From Micromonospora_H sonneratiae (GTDB lineage: Bacteria > Actinomycetota > Actinomycetes > Mycobacteriales > Micromonosporaceae), in contig NZ_JBHTMP010000025.1 in the NCBI RefSeq assembly GCF_042679305.1, positions 1 through 64,000 of the forward strand: a stretch of DNA of 64,000 nt. Reading direction: 5' to 3'. Of this stretch, positions 53,875 to 62,882 are shown one piece after another. Made by a program: the position numbers and the translations under genes. Below the pieces are notes generated by a model that was not told the DNA's origin, made no database searches, and saw only the letters and a list, made by a program, of their open reading frames with translations. Within the stretch, counting starts at the first letter, position 1. Every line of letters begins with the position of its first letter.

Positions 53875-55203
53875 ATGGGTATTGGCCTGGGTGCGCCACG
53901 TTGGCTGACGGGGAATCGGCGGGCGCGATGGATGGTGGCGGGGGCGGCCGGGGCGGTCGTGCTGCTGGTCTCGGCGACCGGGTACGCCCTGACCCGTACG
54001 GAACCGGTGCCGGTCGGGTCGAACCCGGTCGTCCGGGTAGACCGGGGGGAGGTCACCCTGGCGGTGGCGACGACCGGGGTGTTGCAGCCGGCACAGACCC
54101 GTAGTCTCGGGTTCCGGGCGGCGGGCAGGGTCACCGAGATCCGGGTGCGGGCCGGCGACGAGGTCAGTTCGGGTCAGGTGCTGGCGCTGATCGACGCCAG
54201 CGCCGCGCAGGAGCGGGTGGACTCCGCGCGGGAGGCGCTCGGCAAGGCCGAGGCGGACCTGGTCAAGGCCGGGAAGGCCGCGAACGGCGGGGACCAGTCA
54301 GGTGGTGAGTGCGCCACTGGCGCCACCGGGGGTACCGGCGGTACCGGGGGCGGTCTGGCGGGCACGACAGCCATCGGCACCGCCACCACGATGTCCAACG
54401 CCACGGCCACCACGATGTCCAACGCCACGGCCACCACGACGGCGAGCCCGAGCACCGGCCCGTCCGGTCAACCAGGTCAATCTGCCCAACCTGATCAGTC
54501 GGGTCGACCAGGTCAGTCGAGCAAGCCGGGCGGTGACACCGGCCAGAACTGTGCCGGCCGTACCGGTCAGTCGGGCGGCAGCGGCACGGATGCCGTACTG
54601 CGGGCGCAGCAGAAGGTGACCGCGGCCAAGCTGACCCTCGCGGAGGCGGAGGACACGCTGGCCGGCACCACGATCACCGCACCGATCCGGGGCAGGGTGC
54701 TCACCGTGGCGGGCGTCGTCGGCAGCACCGTTGGTAGTGGCAGTGCGTTCATCACCCTCGGGGACGTCGCCGGTATGGCGGTCTCGGCGAGTTTCCCGGA
54801 GGCGGATGCCGGCCAGTTGGCCACCGGTCTCGCCGCGACCGTGACGCTGGCCGACCGGCCGGGGGAGGAGTTCGCGGCCAGGGTCACCCAGGTCGATCCG
54901 GTCGGCACCGTCACCGGCCAGATGGTCCGGTACGGCGTCCTGGTCAACTTCGACCAGGTTCCGGCGGACGTCCTGGTCGGACAGAGCGCCAACGTACGCG
55001 TCAGAATCAAGTCGGTGTCGGGTGTGCTGCGGGTGCCGTCTCCGGCGGTGCGGGTCGGTGCCGAACCAGCCACCGGGACCGTACTGGTCCGCACCCGTGA
55101 CGGCGATGAACAGCGCCAGGTCACCATCGGCCAGCGTGGCGACCAGTACCTCGAAGTCACCTTCGGCCTGAGCGAAGGCGACGAAATCGTCGCCAGTTGG
55201 TGA
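53875..55203 (+). CDS. HlyD/MFP efflux adaptor 1
   Basis: 442 residues: N-terminal membrane anchor (20-40), lipoyl halves (GVLQPAQTRSLGFRAAGRVTEIRVRAGDEV and APIRGRVLTVAGVVG), a helical hairpin interrupted by a 100-residue Gly/Thr/Ser-rich insert (about 137-238) with two Cys (146, 226), and a beta-barrel/MP domain. Part of a MacA-MacB-like system; in Gram-positives such adaptors link the ABC transporter to extracellular partners. A 24-bp direct repeat encodes the MSNATATT units. Confidence 0.88.
   Translation: MGIGLGAPRWLTGNRRARWMVAGAAGAVVLLVSATGYALTRTEPVPVGSNPVVRVDRGEVTLAVATTGVLQPAQTRSLGFRAAGRVTEIRVRAGDEVSSGQVLALIDASAAQERVDSAREALGKAEADLVKAGKAANGGDQSGGECATGATGGTGGTGGGLAGTTAIGTATTMSNATATTMSNATATTTASPSTGPSGQPGQSAQPDQSGRPGQSSKPGGDTGQNCAGRTGQSGGSGTDAVLRAQQKVTAAKLTLAEAEDTLAGTTITAPIRGRVLTVAGVVGSTVGSGSAFITLGDVAGMAVSASFPEADAGQLATGLAATVTLADRPGEEFAARVTQVDPVGTVTGQMVRYGVLVNFDQVPADVLVGQSANVRVRIKSVSGVLRVPSPAVRVGAEPATGTVLVRTRDGDEQRQVTIGQRGDQYLEVTFGLSEGDEIVASW
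54382..54429 (+). repeat. 24-bp in-frame repeat in adaptor 1
   Basis: Two identical 24-bp copies (54382-54405, 54406-54429) encode an 8-residue unit ATTMSNAT inside the hairpin insert. Confidence 0.9.
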
Positions 55204-55292
55204 TACCCAGCTGAACCATATGAGATTCCTAGCTGGCTCCCAGCCGGTTCCGATAGGGATGTTCGCGGAAGCCGAGGGGGAGGGGCTGGCGG

Positions 55293-56021
55293 ATGCGGCA
55301 ACAGGTGGGCGAGCCGACCCGACGGCCGACCAGGGTGCTGGTGGTGGACGACGAGCCCAACATCTGCGCGCTGCTGTCGGCGACACTGCGGCTGATCGAC
55401 TTCGACGTACGGATCGCGTACGGCGGGTACGCGGCCCTCGCCGCCGCCGCCGAGTTCGAGCCGGACCTCGTCGTACTCGACGTCATGATGCCCGACCTCG
55501 ACGGGTTCCAGGTGGCTCGGCGACTGCGGGCCGAGCCGGCCCGGCAGTCCGTACCGGTGCTCTTCCTCACCGCCCGGGACGCGGTGGAGGACCGCATCTC
55601 CGGGCTGACCGTCGGTGCCGACGACTACGTCACGAAACCGTTCAGCCTGGAAGAGGTGGTACTGCGGATCCGTGCCATCCTGCGGCGCAGCCGGGTCGAG
55701 CCGGCCAGCGCGGTGCTCAGCTACGCCGACCTGGAACTGGACGAGGACGCCCACGAGGTACGCCGGGGCGGCCGGCTGGTCGACCTGTCGCCCACCGAGT
55801 TCAACCTGCTGCGCTACCTCCTCGTCAACGCCGGCCGGGTGGTCAGCAAGGCGCAGATCCTGGACCGGGTGTGGAGTTACGACTTCGGCGGTGACGGGCG
55901 GATCGTCGAGTCGTACGTCTACTACCTGCGCAAGAAGATCGACCGGTGGGATCCGCCGCTGATCCACACCGTACGCGGATTCGGCTACGCGCTGCGGTTG
56001 CCCCGAACGGCCGACGAGTGA
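55293..56021 (+). CDS. OmpR/PhoB-type response regulator
   Basis: 242 residues: receiver with VLVVDDEPNICALL, phosphorylated D in VVLDVMMPDLDG and K in VTKPFSLEE, then a winged helix with VDLSPTEFNLLRYLLVNAGRVVSKAQILDRVW and RKKIDRWDPPLIHTVRGFGYAL. GAGGGGGAGG precedes the ATG. It overlaps the kinase gene by 4 bases. Confidence 0.95.
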   Translation: MRQQVGEPTRRPTRVLVVDDEPNICALLSATLRLIDFDVRIAYGGYAALAAAAEFEPDLVVLDVMMPDLDGFQVARRLRAEPARQSVPVLFLTARDAVEDRISGLTVGADDYVTKPFSLEEVVLRIRAILRRSRVEPASAVLSYADLELDEDAHEVRRGGRLVDLSPTEFNLLRYLLVNAGRVVSKAQILDRVWSYDFGGDGRIVESYVYYLRKKIDRWDPPLIHTVRGFGYALRLPRTADE

Positions 56022-57685
56022 CCGGGCGGCTGCGAAGGCTGGTGCCCCGCCGGCTGCGCATGCCGTCATCCCGCCGGTTGCGCGTGCCGTTACCCCGTTG
56101 GTTGCGTGTGCCGTTACCCCGCCGCTGGGGTCACTGGACCCTGCGTTCGCGGCTGGTGGTGGTGATCGTCGCGCTGGCCTCGGTTGCGTTGATCGCCGCC
56201 AACGTGGCCGGGTTGGTGCTGCTGCGCTCGTATCTCGTCGAACGGGTCGACGAGCAGTTGAAGCGGGTGATCCGGCCGTACACCGGCAGCATGCCCCCGG
56301 ACTTCGGGCTGATCACCCCCCGCGCCAACCGTCCGCCGGGCGGCGGTCCGGGACAGGCCGTACTGCTCCTACACCCCGACGGCACCGTACTGTCCCGGAC
56401 GACCTGGCCCGACGAACTCTCCCCGCCGGACCTGGGCGGTTTCGCCGAGTTGAGCCACCGGGCCGACGAACGACGCCCGTTCACGGTCAGGTCCCGGGAC
56501 GGGGACAGCAACTGGCGGGTGCTCGTCGAACGTACCGACAGCGGCGGGCTGGTAGCGCTGGCGCATTCCCTGCGCGACGTCGACGCGACCTCGGACGGGC
56601 TGCTGCTGATCGACGGGGCGGTGCTGCTGCTGGTGGTGCTGGTGCTCGGCCTCACCTCGGCGTCGATGGTGCGGATCGGACTGCGTCCACTCACCCGGAT
56701 GGAGACGATCTCCGCAGAGATCACCGCGGGGGACCTGTCCCGTCGGGTCGAGGAGACCGATCCACACACCGAACCCGGCCGGCTCGGCATCGCGTTGAAC
56801 ACGATGCTTGACCGGATCGGTGCCGAGATGGCCGCACGTACCACCTCTGAGCAGCGGCTACGCCAGTTCGTCGCGGATGCCTCGCACGAGTTGCGTACGC
56901 CGCTCACCTCGATCCGGGGGTTCGCCGAGCTCTACCGTCGTGGCGGTGCGCCACCCGGGCCGCTGCTGGACGAGACGATGGGGCGGATCGAGGGCGAGGC
57001 GGCCCGGATGGGTGAACTGGTCGAGGATCTGCTGCTGCTGGCCCGGCTGGACCTGCAACGCCCGATCCGACACCGCCCGGTGGACCTGCTGGCGATCGCA
57101 GCGGACACGATCCGGGACGCGTACGCCCGGATGCCGGACCGGCCGGTCCGGCTGGCCGGGTTCGGCCCAGACGACGGCGGGTTCGAGCCGGTCACCGTGC
57201 TCGGCGACGAGCACCGGCTCCGCCAGGTGGCGACGAACCTGGTCTCCAACGCGCTGCGGCACACGCCGTCCGGGACCCGCATCACGGTACGGGTGGGTCG
57301 GTCGGCAGCGACCACGGTGCGGACGAAACCAGTGACGGTCGCCGATGACCAGTTCGGGTGGACGGACCGTGCCGGCGGGCTGGCGGTACTGGAGGTCGAG
57401 GACGATGGTCCGGGCATTCCGGCCGAGCACGCCGACCGGATCTTCGAGCGGCTCTACCGGGTCGACCCGAGCCGTACGCGTAGTCCCGGCGTCGGGTCCG
57501 GGCTCGGTCTGTCCATCGTGGCGGCGATCGTGCAGGGGCACGGTGGCCGGGTCGAACTGGTCACCGGCGAAGGACGGGGTTCGGTGTTCCGGGTTCTGCT
57601 GCCGACCGGGCGGCAGCGCAGCGTCCCGCCGTCCCACGACGACCAGGTCGACGGCGGGTCCGGTTCCCAGCGGGCTCTGAGGTAA
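56018..57685 (+). CDS. HAMP-type sensor histidine kinase
   Basis: 555 residues from GTG 56018. A basic cytoplasmic N-terminus with octapeptide repeats RRLRVPLP, membrane segment 44-66, an extracellular sensor (about 67-193), membrane segment 195-217, HAMP, HisKA with H290 in FVADASHELRTPLTSIRGF, and HATPase_c with RLRQVATNLVSNALRHT and GSGLGLSIV. It works with the OmpR-type regulator and probably senses the substrate of the adjacent exporter. TTA codons lie at 56090 and 56114. Confidence 0.94.
   Translation: MTGRLRRLVPRRLRMPSSRRLRVPLPRWLRVPLPRRWGHWTLRSRLVVVIVALASVALIAANVAGLVLLRSYLVERVDEQLKRVIRPYTGSMPPDFGLITPRANRPPGGGPGQAVLLLHPDGTVLSRTTWPDELSPPDLGGFAELSHRADERRPFTVRSRDGDSNWRVLVERTDSGGLVALAHSLRDVDATSDGLLLIDGAVLLLVVLVLGLTSASMVRIGLRPLTRMETISAEITAGDLSRRVEETDPHTEPGRLGIALNTMLDRIGAEMAARTTSEQRLRQFVADASHELRTPLTSIRGFAELYRRGGAPPGPLLDETMGRIEGEAARMGELVEDLLLLARLDLQRPIRHRPVDLLAIAADTIRDAYARMPDRPVRLAGFGPDDGGFEPVTVLGDEHRLRQVATNLVSNALRHTPSGTRITVRVGRSAATTVRTKPVTVADDQFGWTDRAGGLAVLEVEDDGPGIPAEHADRIFERLYRVDPSRTRSPGVGSGLGLSIVAAIVQGHGGRVELVTGEGRGSVFRVLLPTGRQRSVPPSHDDQVDGGSGSQRALR
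56044..56123 (+). repeat. 24-bp repeat in kinase N-terminus
   Basis: Three to four degenerate 24-bp units encode RRLRMPSS, RRLRVPLP and RWLRVPLP, in frame, ahead of the first membrane segment. Confidence 0.8.
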
Positions 57686-57726
57686 CCCCGGGCCTGCTCC
57701 GAGCCGGCCCGGGCAGGCTGGCGAAC

Positions 57727-58965
57727 ATGCCTGTGCGACGTCTGCTCTCAGCGCGCCGCCCATTGGTGATCGTCAACGCCGTACTCGGCCTGGCGATCGT
57801 CGGAGGTGGGGTGTGGGCCTACGCATCATTCGTTCGACCCGAGTCGAGTTCCGCGGCGGACAGTGGTGCGACCCGTGCCATCGCGGTGGCGCAGGGCACG
57901 GTGACCGCCACCGTCTCCGCATCCGGGACGGTACGAAGTGCCTCGACCGCCAGCGCGGCCTTCGTCACCTCCGGCACGGTCACCGAGATCAGGGTCAAGG
58001 TGGGTGATGTGGTCGGCAAGGGCGCGGTGCTGGCCAAGGTCGATCCGACGGTGGCGAACCGACGACTCGAAGCGGCCCGGGCGGACCTGGTCGCGGCCCG
58101 GGCGGCGCTCGGTCGGGCAGAGTCGGCAGGCGGGGACACCAGCACCGCCGAAGCCCAGGTGACCAGCGCCAGGCTGGCGGTCACCGAGGCCGAGGATGCG
58201 GTGGACGGGACCGTGTTGACGGCTCCGATGGCCGGTACGGTGGTTGCCGTCAACGGCAGCGTCGGGGGTTCCTCCGGCGGTGGATCGGGCACCTCGGGTG
58301 GGTCGTCCAGCGGCGGCGGCAGCCAGGGCGGTGGATCCTCCGGCGGTAGCCAGGCCGGCGGATCCTCGGGCGGATCCTCCGGTGGCTTCATCGAACTGGC
58401 CGACCTGACGAAGCTGGAGATCTCCGCGTCGGTCGCCGAGACCGACGCCACCAAGCTGAAGGTCGACCAGGCGGCGACGGTGAGCTGGAACGCACTCGCC
58501 GGGGTGACCGCCACCGCCAGGCTCGTCTCGATCGACCCCAACGCCAGCACGGTGAACAACGTCGTCACCTATGGCGTGGTGTTCAGCCTGGACACCCTGC
58601 CAAACGGCGTACGGGCCGGTCAGACCGTCCAGGTGTCGGTGACCGTCGGCCGGGTGGAGAACGTCGTCTACGTCAACTCGGCGGCGCTGACCACGACCGG
58701 GAACCGGCACACCGTCACCGTGCTGACGAATGGCCAGCAGGAGACCCGGTCGGTGCAGGTCGGCCTGATCGGGGACCAGACAGTGGAGATCAAGTCCGGT
58801 CTTCAGGTCGGCGAACAGGTGGTCCTGAAGTCCTCGTCCACCACGGGTGGAGGAACCGGAGGGCAGCCCGGTGGCGGCGGGCAGCCGGGCGGTGGCTTCC
58901 CCGGGGGCGGTGGCCTGCCCGGTGGCGGCCAGCCCGGCGGTGGCGTGCGAGGGGGCGGGCGATGA
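57727..58965 (+). CDS. HlyD/MFP efflux adaptor 2
   Basis: 412 residues: membrane anchor (about 12-33), lipoyl domain with a short intact hairpin (105-160, RRLEAARADLVAARAALG), then a Gly/Ser-rich linker (180-220) after the second lipoyl half, a beta-barrel domain (SASVAETDATKLKVDQAATV), and a Gly-rich tail. Overlaps the ABC ATPase gene by 4 bases. Its insert is in a different place from that of adaptor 1. Confidence 0.88.
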   Translation: MPVRRLLSARRPLVIVNAVLGLAIVGGGVWAYASFVRPESSSAADSGATRAIAVAQGTVTATVSASGTVRSASTASAAFVTSGTVTEIRVKVGDVVGKGAVLAKVDPTVANRRLEAARADLVAARAALGRAESAGGDTSTAEAQVTSARLAVTEAEDAVDGTVLTAPMAGTVVAVNGSVGGSSGGGSGTSGGSSSGGGSQGGGSSGGSQAGGSSGGSSGGFIELADLTKLEISASVAETDATKLKVDQAATVSWNALAGVTATARLVSIDPNASTVNNVVTYGVVFSLDTLPNGVRAGQTVQVSVTVGRVENVVYVNSAALTTTGNRHTVTVLTNGQQETRSVQVGLIGDQTVEIKSGLQVGEQVVLKSSSTTGGGTGGQPGGGGQPGGGFPGGGGLPGGGQPGGGVRGGGR

Positions 58966-59759
58966 CCTCCCGGATCGGACCTGGCCCGTCGGCCGACCGG
59001 CTCGCCCCCGAACGTCCGGTGCTCGACGTCCGCCGGCTCACCAAGGTGTACGGCGAGGGCGAGGCTGCGGTGCATGCGCTGCGTGGCGTCTCCGCTGTCG
59101 TCGAGCGCGGTGACTACGTAGCGATCATGGGATCGTCGGGCTCCGGCAAGTCCACGCTGATGAACATTCTCGGCTGCCTGGACGTGCCGAGCAGCGGGCA
59201 GTACCTGCTGGACGGGCTGGACGTCAGCCGGCTCAACGACCGGCAGTTGGCGCTGGTCCGGAACCGGCGGATCGGCTTCGTCTTCCAGTCGTTCAACCTG
59301 ATCGCCCGTACCAGCGCGGTGGCCAACGTCGAGCTGCCGCTGGCGTACGCCGGGGTGAAGGGCGCCGAACGGCGTCGGCGGGCGATGGCCGCGCTGGACC
59401 TGGTCGGCCTGGCTGGCCGGGCCGACCATGAGCCCAATCAGCTCTCCGGTGGCCAGCAACAGCGGGTGGCGGTGGCCCGGGCCCTGGTGACCGAGCCCGC
59501 CCTGGTGCTGGCCGACGAGCCCACCGGGAACCTGGACAGCAGGTCCACCGCGGACGTGTTGGCGATCTTCGACGAGCTGAACGCCGCCGGTCGTACCATC
59601 GTCCTGATCACCCACGAGACGGAGGTGGGAGACCGTGCGAAGCGCCTGATCAAGCTCTTCGACGGGCAGATCTCCTCCGACGTACGCCAGGACGGGACGG
59701 GACGGCACACGGTCCGGCTGGCCGACCGCCCGACCATGCGGTTGGAGCGGATCCCGTGA
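58962..59759 (+). CDS. ABC transporter ATP-binding protein (MacB-type)
   Basis: 265 residues of the LolD/MacB class. Walker A GSSGSGKST, Q-loop FVFQSFNLI, signature LSGGQQQR, Walker B LVLADEPTGNLDS and H-loop LITHE. It energises the permease next to it, with which it overlaps by 4 bases (GTGA). Confidence 0.96.
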   Translation: MTSRIGPGPSADRLAPERPVLDVRRLTKVYGEGEAAVHALRGVSAVVERGDYVAIMGSSGSGKSTLMNILGCLDVPSSGQYLLDGLDVSRLNDRQLALVRNRRIGFVFQSFNLIARTSAVANVELPLAYAGVKGAERRRRAMAALDLVGLAGRADHEPNQLSGGQQQRVAVARALVTEPALVLADEPTGNLDSRSTADVLAIFDELNAAGRTIVLITHETEVGDRAKRLIKLFDGQISSDVRQDGTGRHTVRLADRPTMRLERIP

Positions 59760-61021
59760 GCTTCTTCGAGATCCTGCGGTTCGCCGTCCGGGGAGTGACC
59801 GCCAACAAGCTGCGCTCGGCGTTGACGATGCTCGGCGTCCTGATCGGAGTCGGGGCGGTGATCCTGCTGGTCGCGGTGGGCAACGGCTCGGCCAAGCAGA
59901 TCACCGACCGGATCGCCGCGCTGGGCACCAACACGATCACCGTGCAGAGCACGTCCCGTGGCGGCAGCAGCAGTACCGCGATCACCGTCGAGATCGCCAG
60001 GGCACTGAAGGATCCGGTACTGGCACCGGACGTGAAGTCCGTGTCCCCGGTGGTCAACACGTCGACGACCATCACGTACCAGGGGGCCGACCATTCGGTC
60101 CAGCAGTTCCTCGGCACCTACCCGACGTACTTCGCGGCGTCGAACACGCCCGTCGGTCGGGGAGCGGCCTTCAGCGAGGCCGATGTGGACCAGGGCCGGC
60201 GGGTGGTGGTGATCGGGCAGACCGTCGCGGAGGAACTGTTCCCCGACACCGACCCGATCGGCAAGGAGGTGACCGCCGGTGGCGCGCTCTTCACCGTGGT
60301 CGGAGTCCTACGGGAGAAGAGTTCCTCGTCCGGGTTCCAGGATGCCAACGACGTGGTCGTTGCGCCGTTGACCGCCGTGCAACAGACCCTGACCGGGTAC
60401 GGCGCGGTCAGCTCGGTCATCGTCGAGGCAACCAGCTCGGCCCGGGTCTCCACCGCCGAGGCACAGGTAGCGATGATCCTCGACCAGCGGCTCCGGGTCT
60501 CCACGACCGGTTCGGGAAGCAGGGTCGGATCGGGTGCCGGATCGGCTGGCCGAGTCGGCTCGGGAAGCGGGTCGGGCTCCTCGCCGTACCGGATCCAGAA
60601 CGCGGCGCAGCTGTTGGAGACCCAGACCGAGACGGCCCAGACCTTCACCGTGCTGCTCGGCGCGGTGGCCGGCATCAGCCTGCTGGTCGGCGGCATCGGG
60701 ATTACCAACATCATGCTGGTCACGGTGACCGAACGGACCCGGGAGATCGGCATCCGCAAGGCGCTGGGCGCGCCGCGTCGGGTGATCCTCACCCAGTTCC
60801 TGGCCGAGGCGACCATGCTGAGCCTGATCGGCGGCGGGCTGGGCGTGGTGGCTGCCCTGGTCGGCAGCCAGTTCACCATCGTCGGCGTCAAGCCGGTCAT
60901 CGTCCCGAGCTCGGTCGTGCTGGCACTGGGTGTCTCCGTCGCGATCGGACTCTTCTTCGGCAGTGTTCCGGCCAGCCGGGCCGCCGGCCTTCGGCCGATC
61001 GACGCCCTACGCTACGAATGA
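59756..61021 (+). CDS. ABC transporter permease (MacB/FtsX type)
   Basis: 421 residues: TM1 (about 22-44), a large extracellular MacB periplasmic core domain (45-290, with VSPVVNTSTTITYQGADHSV) containing a Gly/Ser-rich stretch (residues about 245-275), then FtsX domain with three TMs (300-420), including GGIGITNIMLVTVTERTREIGIRKALGA. Stands with the ATPase and two adaptors as one export machine. Confidence 0.94.
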   Translation: MSFFEILRFAVRGVTANKLRSALTMLGVLIGVGAVILLVAVGNGSAKQITDRIAALGTNTITVQSTSRGGSSSTAITVEIARALKDPVLAPDVKSVSPVVNTSTTITYQGADHSVQQFLGTYPTYFAASNTPVGRGAAFSEADVDQGRRVVVIGQTVAEELFPDTDPIGKEVTAGGALFTVVGVLREKSSSSGFQDANDVVVAPLTAVQQTLTGYGAVSSVIVEATSSARVSTAEAQVAMILDQRLRVSTTGSGSRVGSGAGSAGRVGSGSGSGSSPYRIQNAAQLLETQTETAQTFTVLLGAVAGISLLVGGIGITNIMLVTVTERTREIGIRKALGAPRRVILTQFLAEATMLSLIGGGLGVVAALVGSQFTIVGVKPVIVPSSVVLALGVSVAIGLFFGSVPASRAAGLRPIDALRYE

Positions 61022-61641
61022 TCTCGGGGAACGACATGACGGAGACAGTTGAGTGGGACCGCCGGGCACCGGAGGTTCCGGGTGACCCCGACGGCGACGG
61101 GCTGGCCACGCAGATCGCTGCCGCAGCCGGCCGGCGCTGGTGGAACAGGTGGACGCTCTGCCTGGGGGCGATGGTGCTCCTGCTGGCCGGCTTCATGATC
61201 GGCGTACAGGTGCAGAAGTCGTACGGCGAACCGGCTGCCCCAGCCGGTCGGACCGCCACCGGCCCGGGCCAGCGCGGTGGTACGGGACAGGGTGGCTTCC
61301 CGGGCGGCGCCGGCCAGCCCAGCGGTGCACCCGGTGCCGGCCAGCCCGGTGCCGGCCAGCCCGGTGGCGGCCAGCCCGGTGGCGGTCTCCGTCCGACGGG
61401 AGCGGCCACCGGCACGACGTCGACCACGACCGGCACGGTCAAGCTGGTGGATGGCACGACCATCTACCTACAGACCGCCGACGGGACCGTGGTCACGGTC
61501 CGGACCGGTACGGACACCACGGTCAGGATCGCCAGGGACGGCACCCTGAAGGAACTCCGGGTCGGTGATCAGGTCACCGTCGAGGGGTCGGGTACGGCGG
61601 GTACCGTCACCGCGACCACCGTCACCGGTCAGGAGAAGTGA
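61018..61641 (+). CDS. DUF5666-like membrane protein
   Basis: 207 residues: TM segment (about 45-65), a Gly/Pro/Gln-rich stalk (GAGQPGAGQPGGGQ repeats), then a small beta domain (about 140-207) with TTIYLQTADGTVVTV and VGDQVTVEGSG, resembling DUF5666. ATG at 61018 overlaps the permease stop. It ends the operon and overlaps the HxlR gene tail to tail by 20 bp. Confidence 0.82.
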   Translation: MISGNDMTETVEWDRRAPEVPGDPDGDGLATQIAAAAGRRWWNRWTLCLGAMVLLLAGFMIGVQVQKSYGEPAAPAGRTATGPGQRGGTGQGGFPGGAGQPSGAPGAGQPGAGQPGGGQPGGGLRPTGAATGTTSTTTGTVKLVDGTTIYLQTADGTVVTVRTGTDTTVRIARDGTLKELRVGDQVTVEGSGTAGTVTATTVTGQEK

Positions 61642-62029
61642 CGGGTGGGACCGGCTGCCCGGTGAGCCCGGCCTCGTACGCCTGCCTGGCGTCGAGCAGT
61701 GTCGGGAGGTGCGCCCTGCTCCACGTACGGGCCGCGTCGATGAGCGTCAGCAGGGTTCGGCCCAGCGGGGTCAGTTCGTACTCGACGCGCGGAGGGTTCT
61801 CCGGGTAGGCGGTCCGCACCACCAGACCGTCCCGCTCCATCGCCCGCAGGGTCTCGCTGAGGACCTTCGAGGTAATGCCGCGGAGCGGCACCTTGATTTC
61901 GTTGAATCGCCGCCGACCGTGTTCGAGACAGAGCACGATCATTCCGGTCCACTTGTCACCGATCTGGATCGGCAGCGCGCTGGACGGGCACAGCGGGTCG
62001 AACATGTCGGGGTCCAACTCCGGCAGCAC
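61622..62029 (-). CDS. HxlR family transcriptional regulator
   Basis: 135 residues, MarR-like winged helix with CPSSALPIQIGDKWTGMIVLCLEHGRRRFNEIKVPLRGITSKVLSETLRAMERDGLV, the standard HxlR domain. GTG at 62029 is chosen because TAGCCT is 7 bases before it and the residues precede the conserved CPSSALP. HxlR proteins often regulate adjacent divergent redox genes; the SDR-like gene at 62135 is in that position. Confidence 0.9.
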   Translation of the reverse strand: MLPELDPDMFDPLCPSSALPIQIGDKWTGMIVLCLEHGRRRFNEIKVPLRGITSKVLSETLRAMERDGLVVRTAYPENPPRVEYELTPLGRTLLTLIDAARTWSRAHLPTLLDARQAYEAGLTGQPVPPVTSPDR

Positions 62030-62036
62030 GCGCCCG

Positions 62037-62042
62037 AGGCTA
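62037..62042 (-). promoter_or_regulatory. -10 element TAGCCT, leaderless HxlR gene
   Basis: TAGCCT, 7 bases before the GTG at 62029. It shares the intergenic region with the divergent promoter TTGAAG-N18-TACCGT (62055-62084). Confidence 0.6.
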
Positions 62043-62054
62043 GCCCAGGTACCG

Positions 62055-62084
62055 TTGAAGTAACCAGGCTCTCGTGAATACCGT
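62055..62084 (+). promoter_or_regulatory. Promoter of NAD(P)-binding protein gene
   Basis: TTGAAG (62055-62060) and TACCGT (62079-62084), 18-bp spacer. The transcript would have a leader of about 45 bases with a GGGAG ribosome site. Confidence 0.55.
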
Positions 62085-62134
62085 CCCTGCCCGAGTGAGT
62101 CCCACCAGCGGGTCACCAGCAGGGAGCAGGGAAA

Positions 62135-62866
62135 ATGAGCAGCATCGCCATCTTCGGAGCCGGTGGCCGGGCCGGCCGGGCCATCACCACCGAGGCACGC
62201 AGTCGGGGGCACCAGGTCACCGCCGTGGTCCGCGATCCAGGTAGGTATCCCGACCTCGCGGGAGACGGCATCCAGGTCGCGGCGGGCGACGTACGGGACG
62301 TACGGGTGACGTCCTCGATCGCGCGGGACCACCAGGCCATCGTCGTCGCCGTGACCCCGGCGTCCGGACCGGAGGCCCTCGCCGATCTCGGCCAACTCGA
62401 TGGACGGTTCTTCGTCGACGGTGTCGACGCGCTGCTCCAAGGCGTCGAACGTCAGAGGGTCGAACGCCAGGAGGCCGAACTCCAGGGCCTCGAGGGTCAG
62501 GGGGTCGAGGGGACCGGGGTGAGCCGGCTCGTCCTCATCGGCCTCTTCGCCAACCTCGTGGATGAGCAGGGGCGCATGGTGCTGGACGACCCCGAGGCGT
62601 TCCCCAGCCAGCTCCGGCCCTTCGCGCTCGCGCACACGGCGGGTCTGGAGCGGCTCCGGGCGGCGGACACCACGGCCGACTGGCTCATGCTCACCCCACC
62701 GGCGCTGCTGGATGTGACGGGTCCCCGGACCGGCCGGTACCGGGTCGGCGGTGAGACCCTGGTTCCCGGTGCGGACCGGCTGTCCTATGCCGACCTCGCG
62801 GTCGCCGTGATCGACGAGATCGAGACGCCCCGGCACCACCGTACCCGCGTCTCGGTGTTCGACTGA
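62135..62866 (+). CDS. NAD(P)-binding atypical SDR
   Basis: 243 residues. Glycine motif GAGGRAGRAI (8-17) in a Rossmann fold of the NmrA/YwnB-like atypical SDRs. Between residues about 98 and 124 a run of QGVERQ-like repeats is inserted. No catalytic Tyr-x3-Lys is obvious, so it may sense NAD(P) or be an isomerase-type enzyme. GGGAG precedes the ATG. Probably controlled by the divergent HxlR regulator. Confidence 0.85.
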   Translation: MSSIAIFGAGGRAGRAITTEARSRGHQVTAVVRDPGRYPDLAGDGIQVAAGDVRDVRVTSSIARDHQAIVVAVTPASGPEALADLGQLDGRFFVDGVDALLQGVERQRVERQEAELQGLEGQGVEGTGVSRLVLIGLFANLVDEQGRMVLDDPEAFPSQLRPFALAHTAGLERLRAADTTADWLMLTPPALLDVTGPRTGRYRVGGETLVPGADRLSYADLAVAVIDEIETPRHHRTRVSVFD

Positions 62867-62882
62867 CCGTCGTCGGTGCCGG

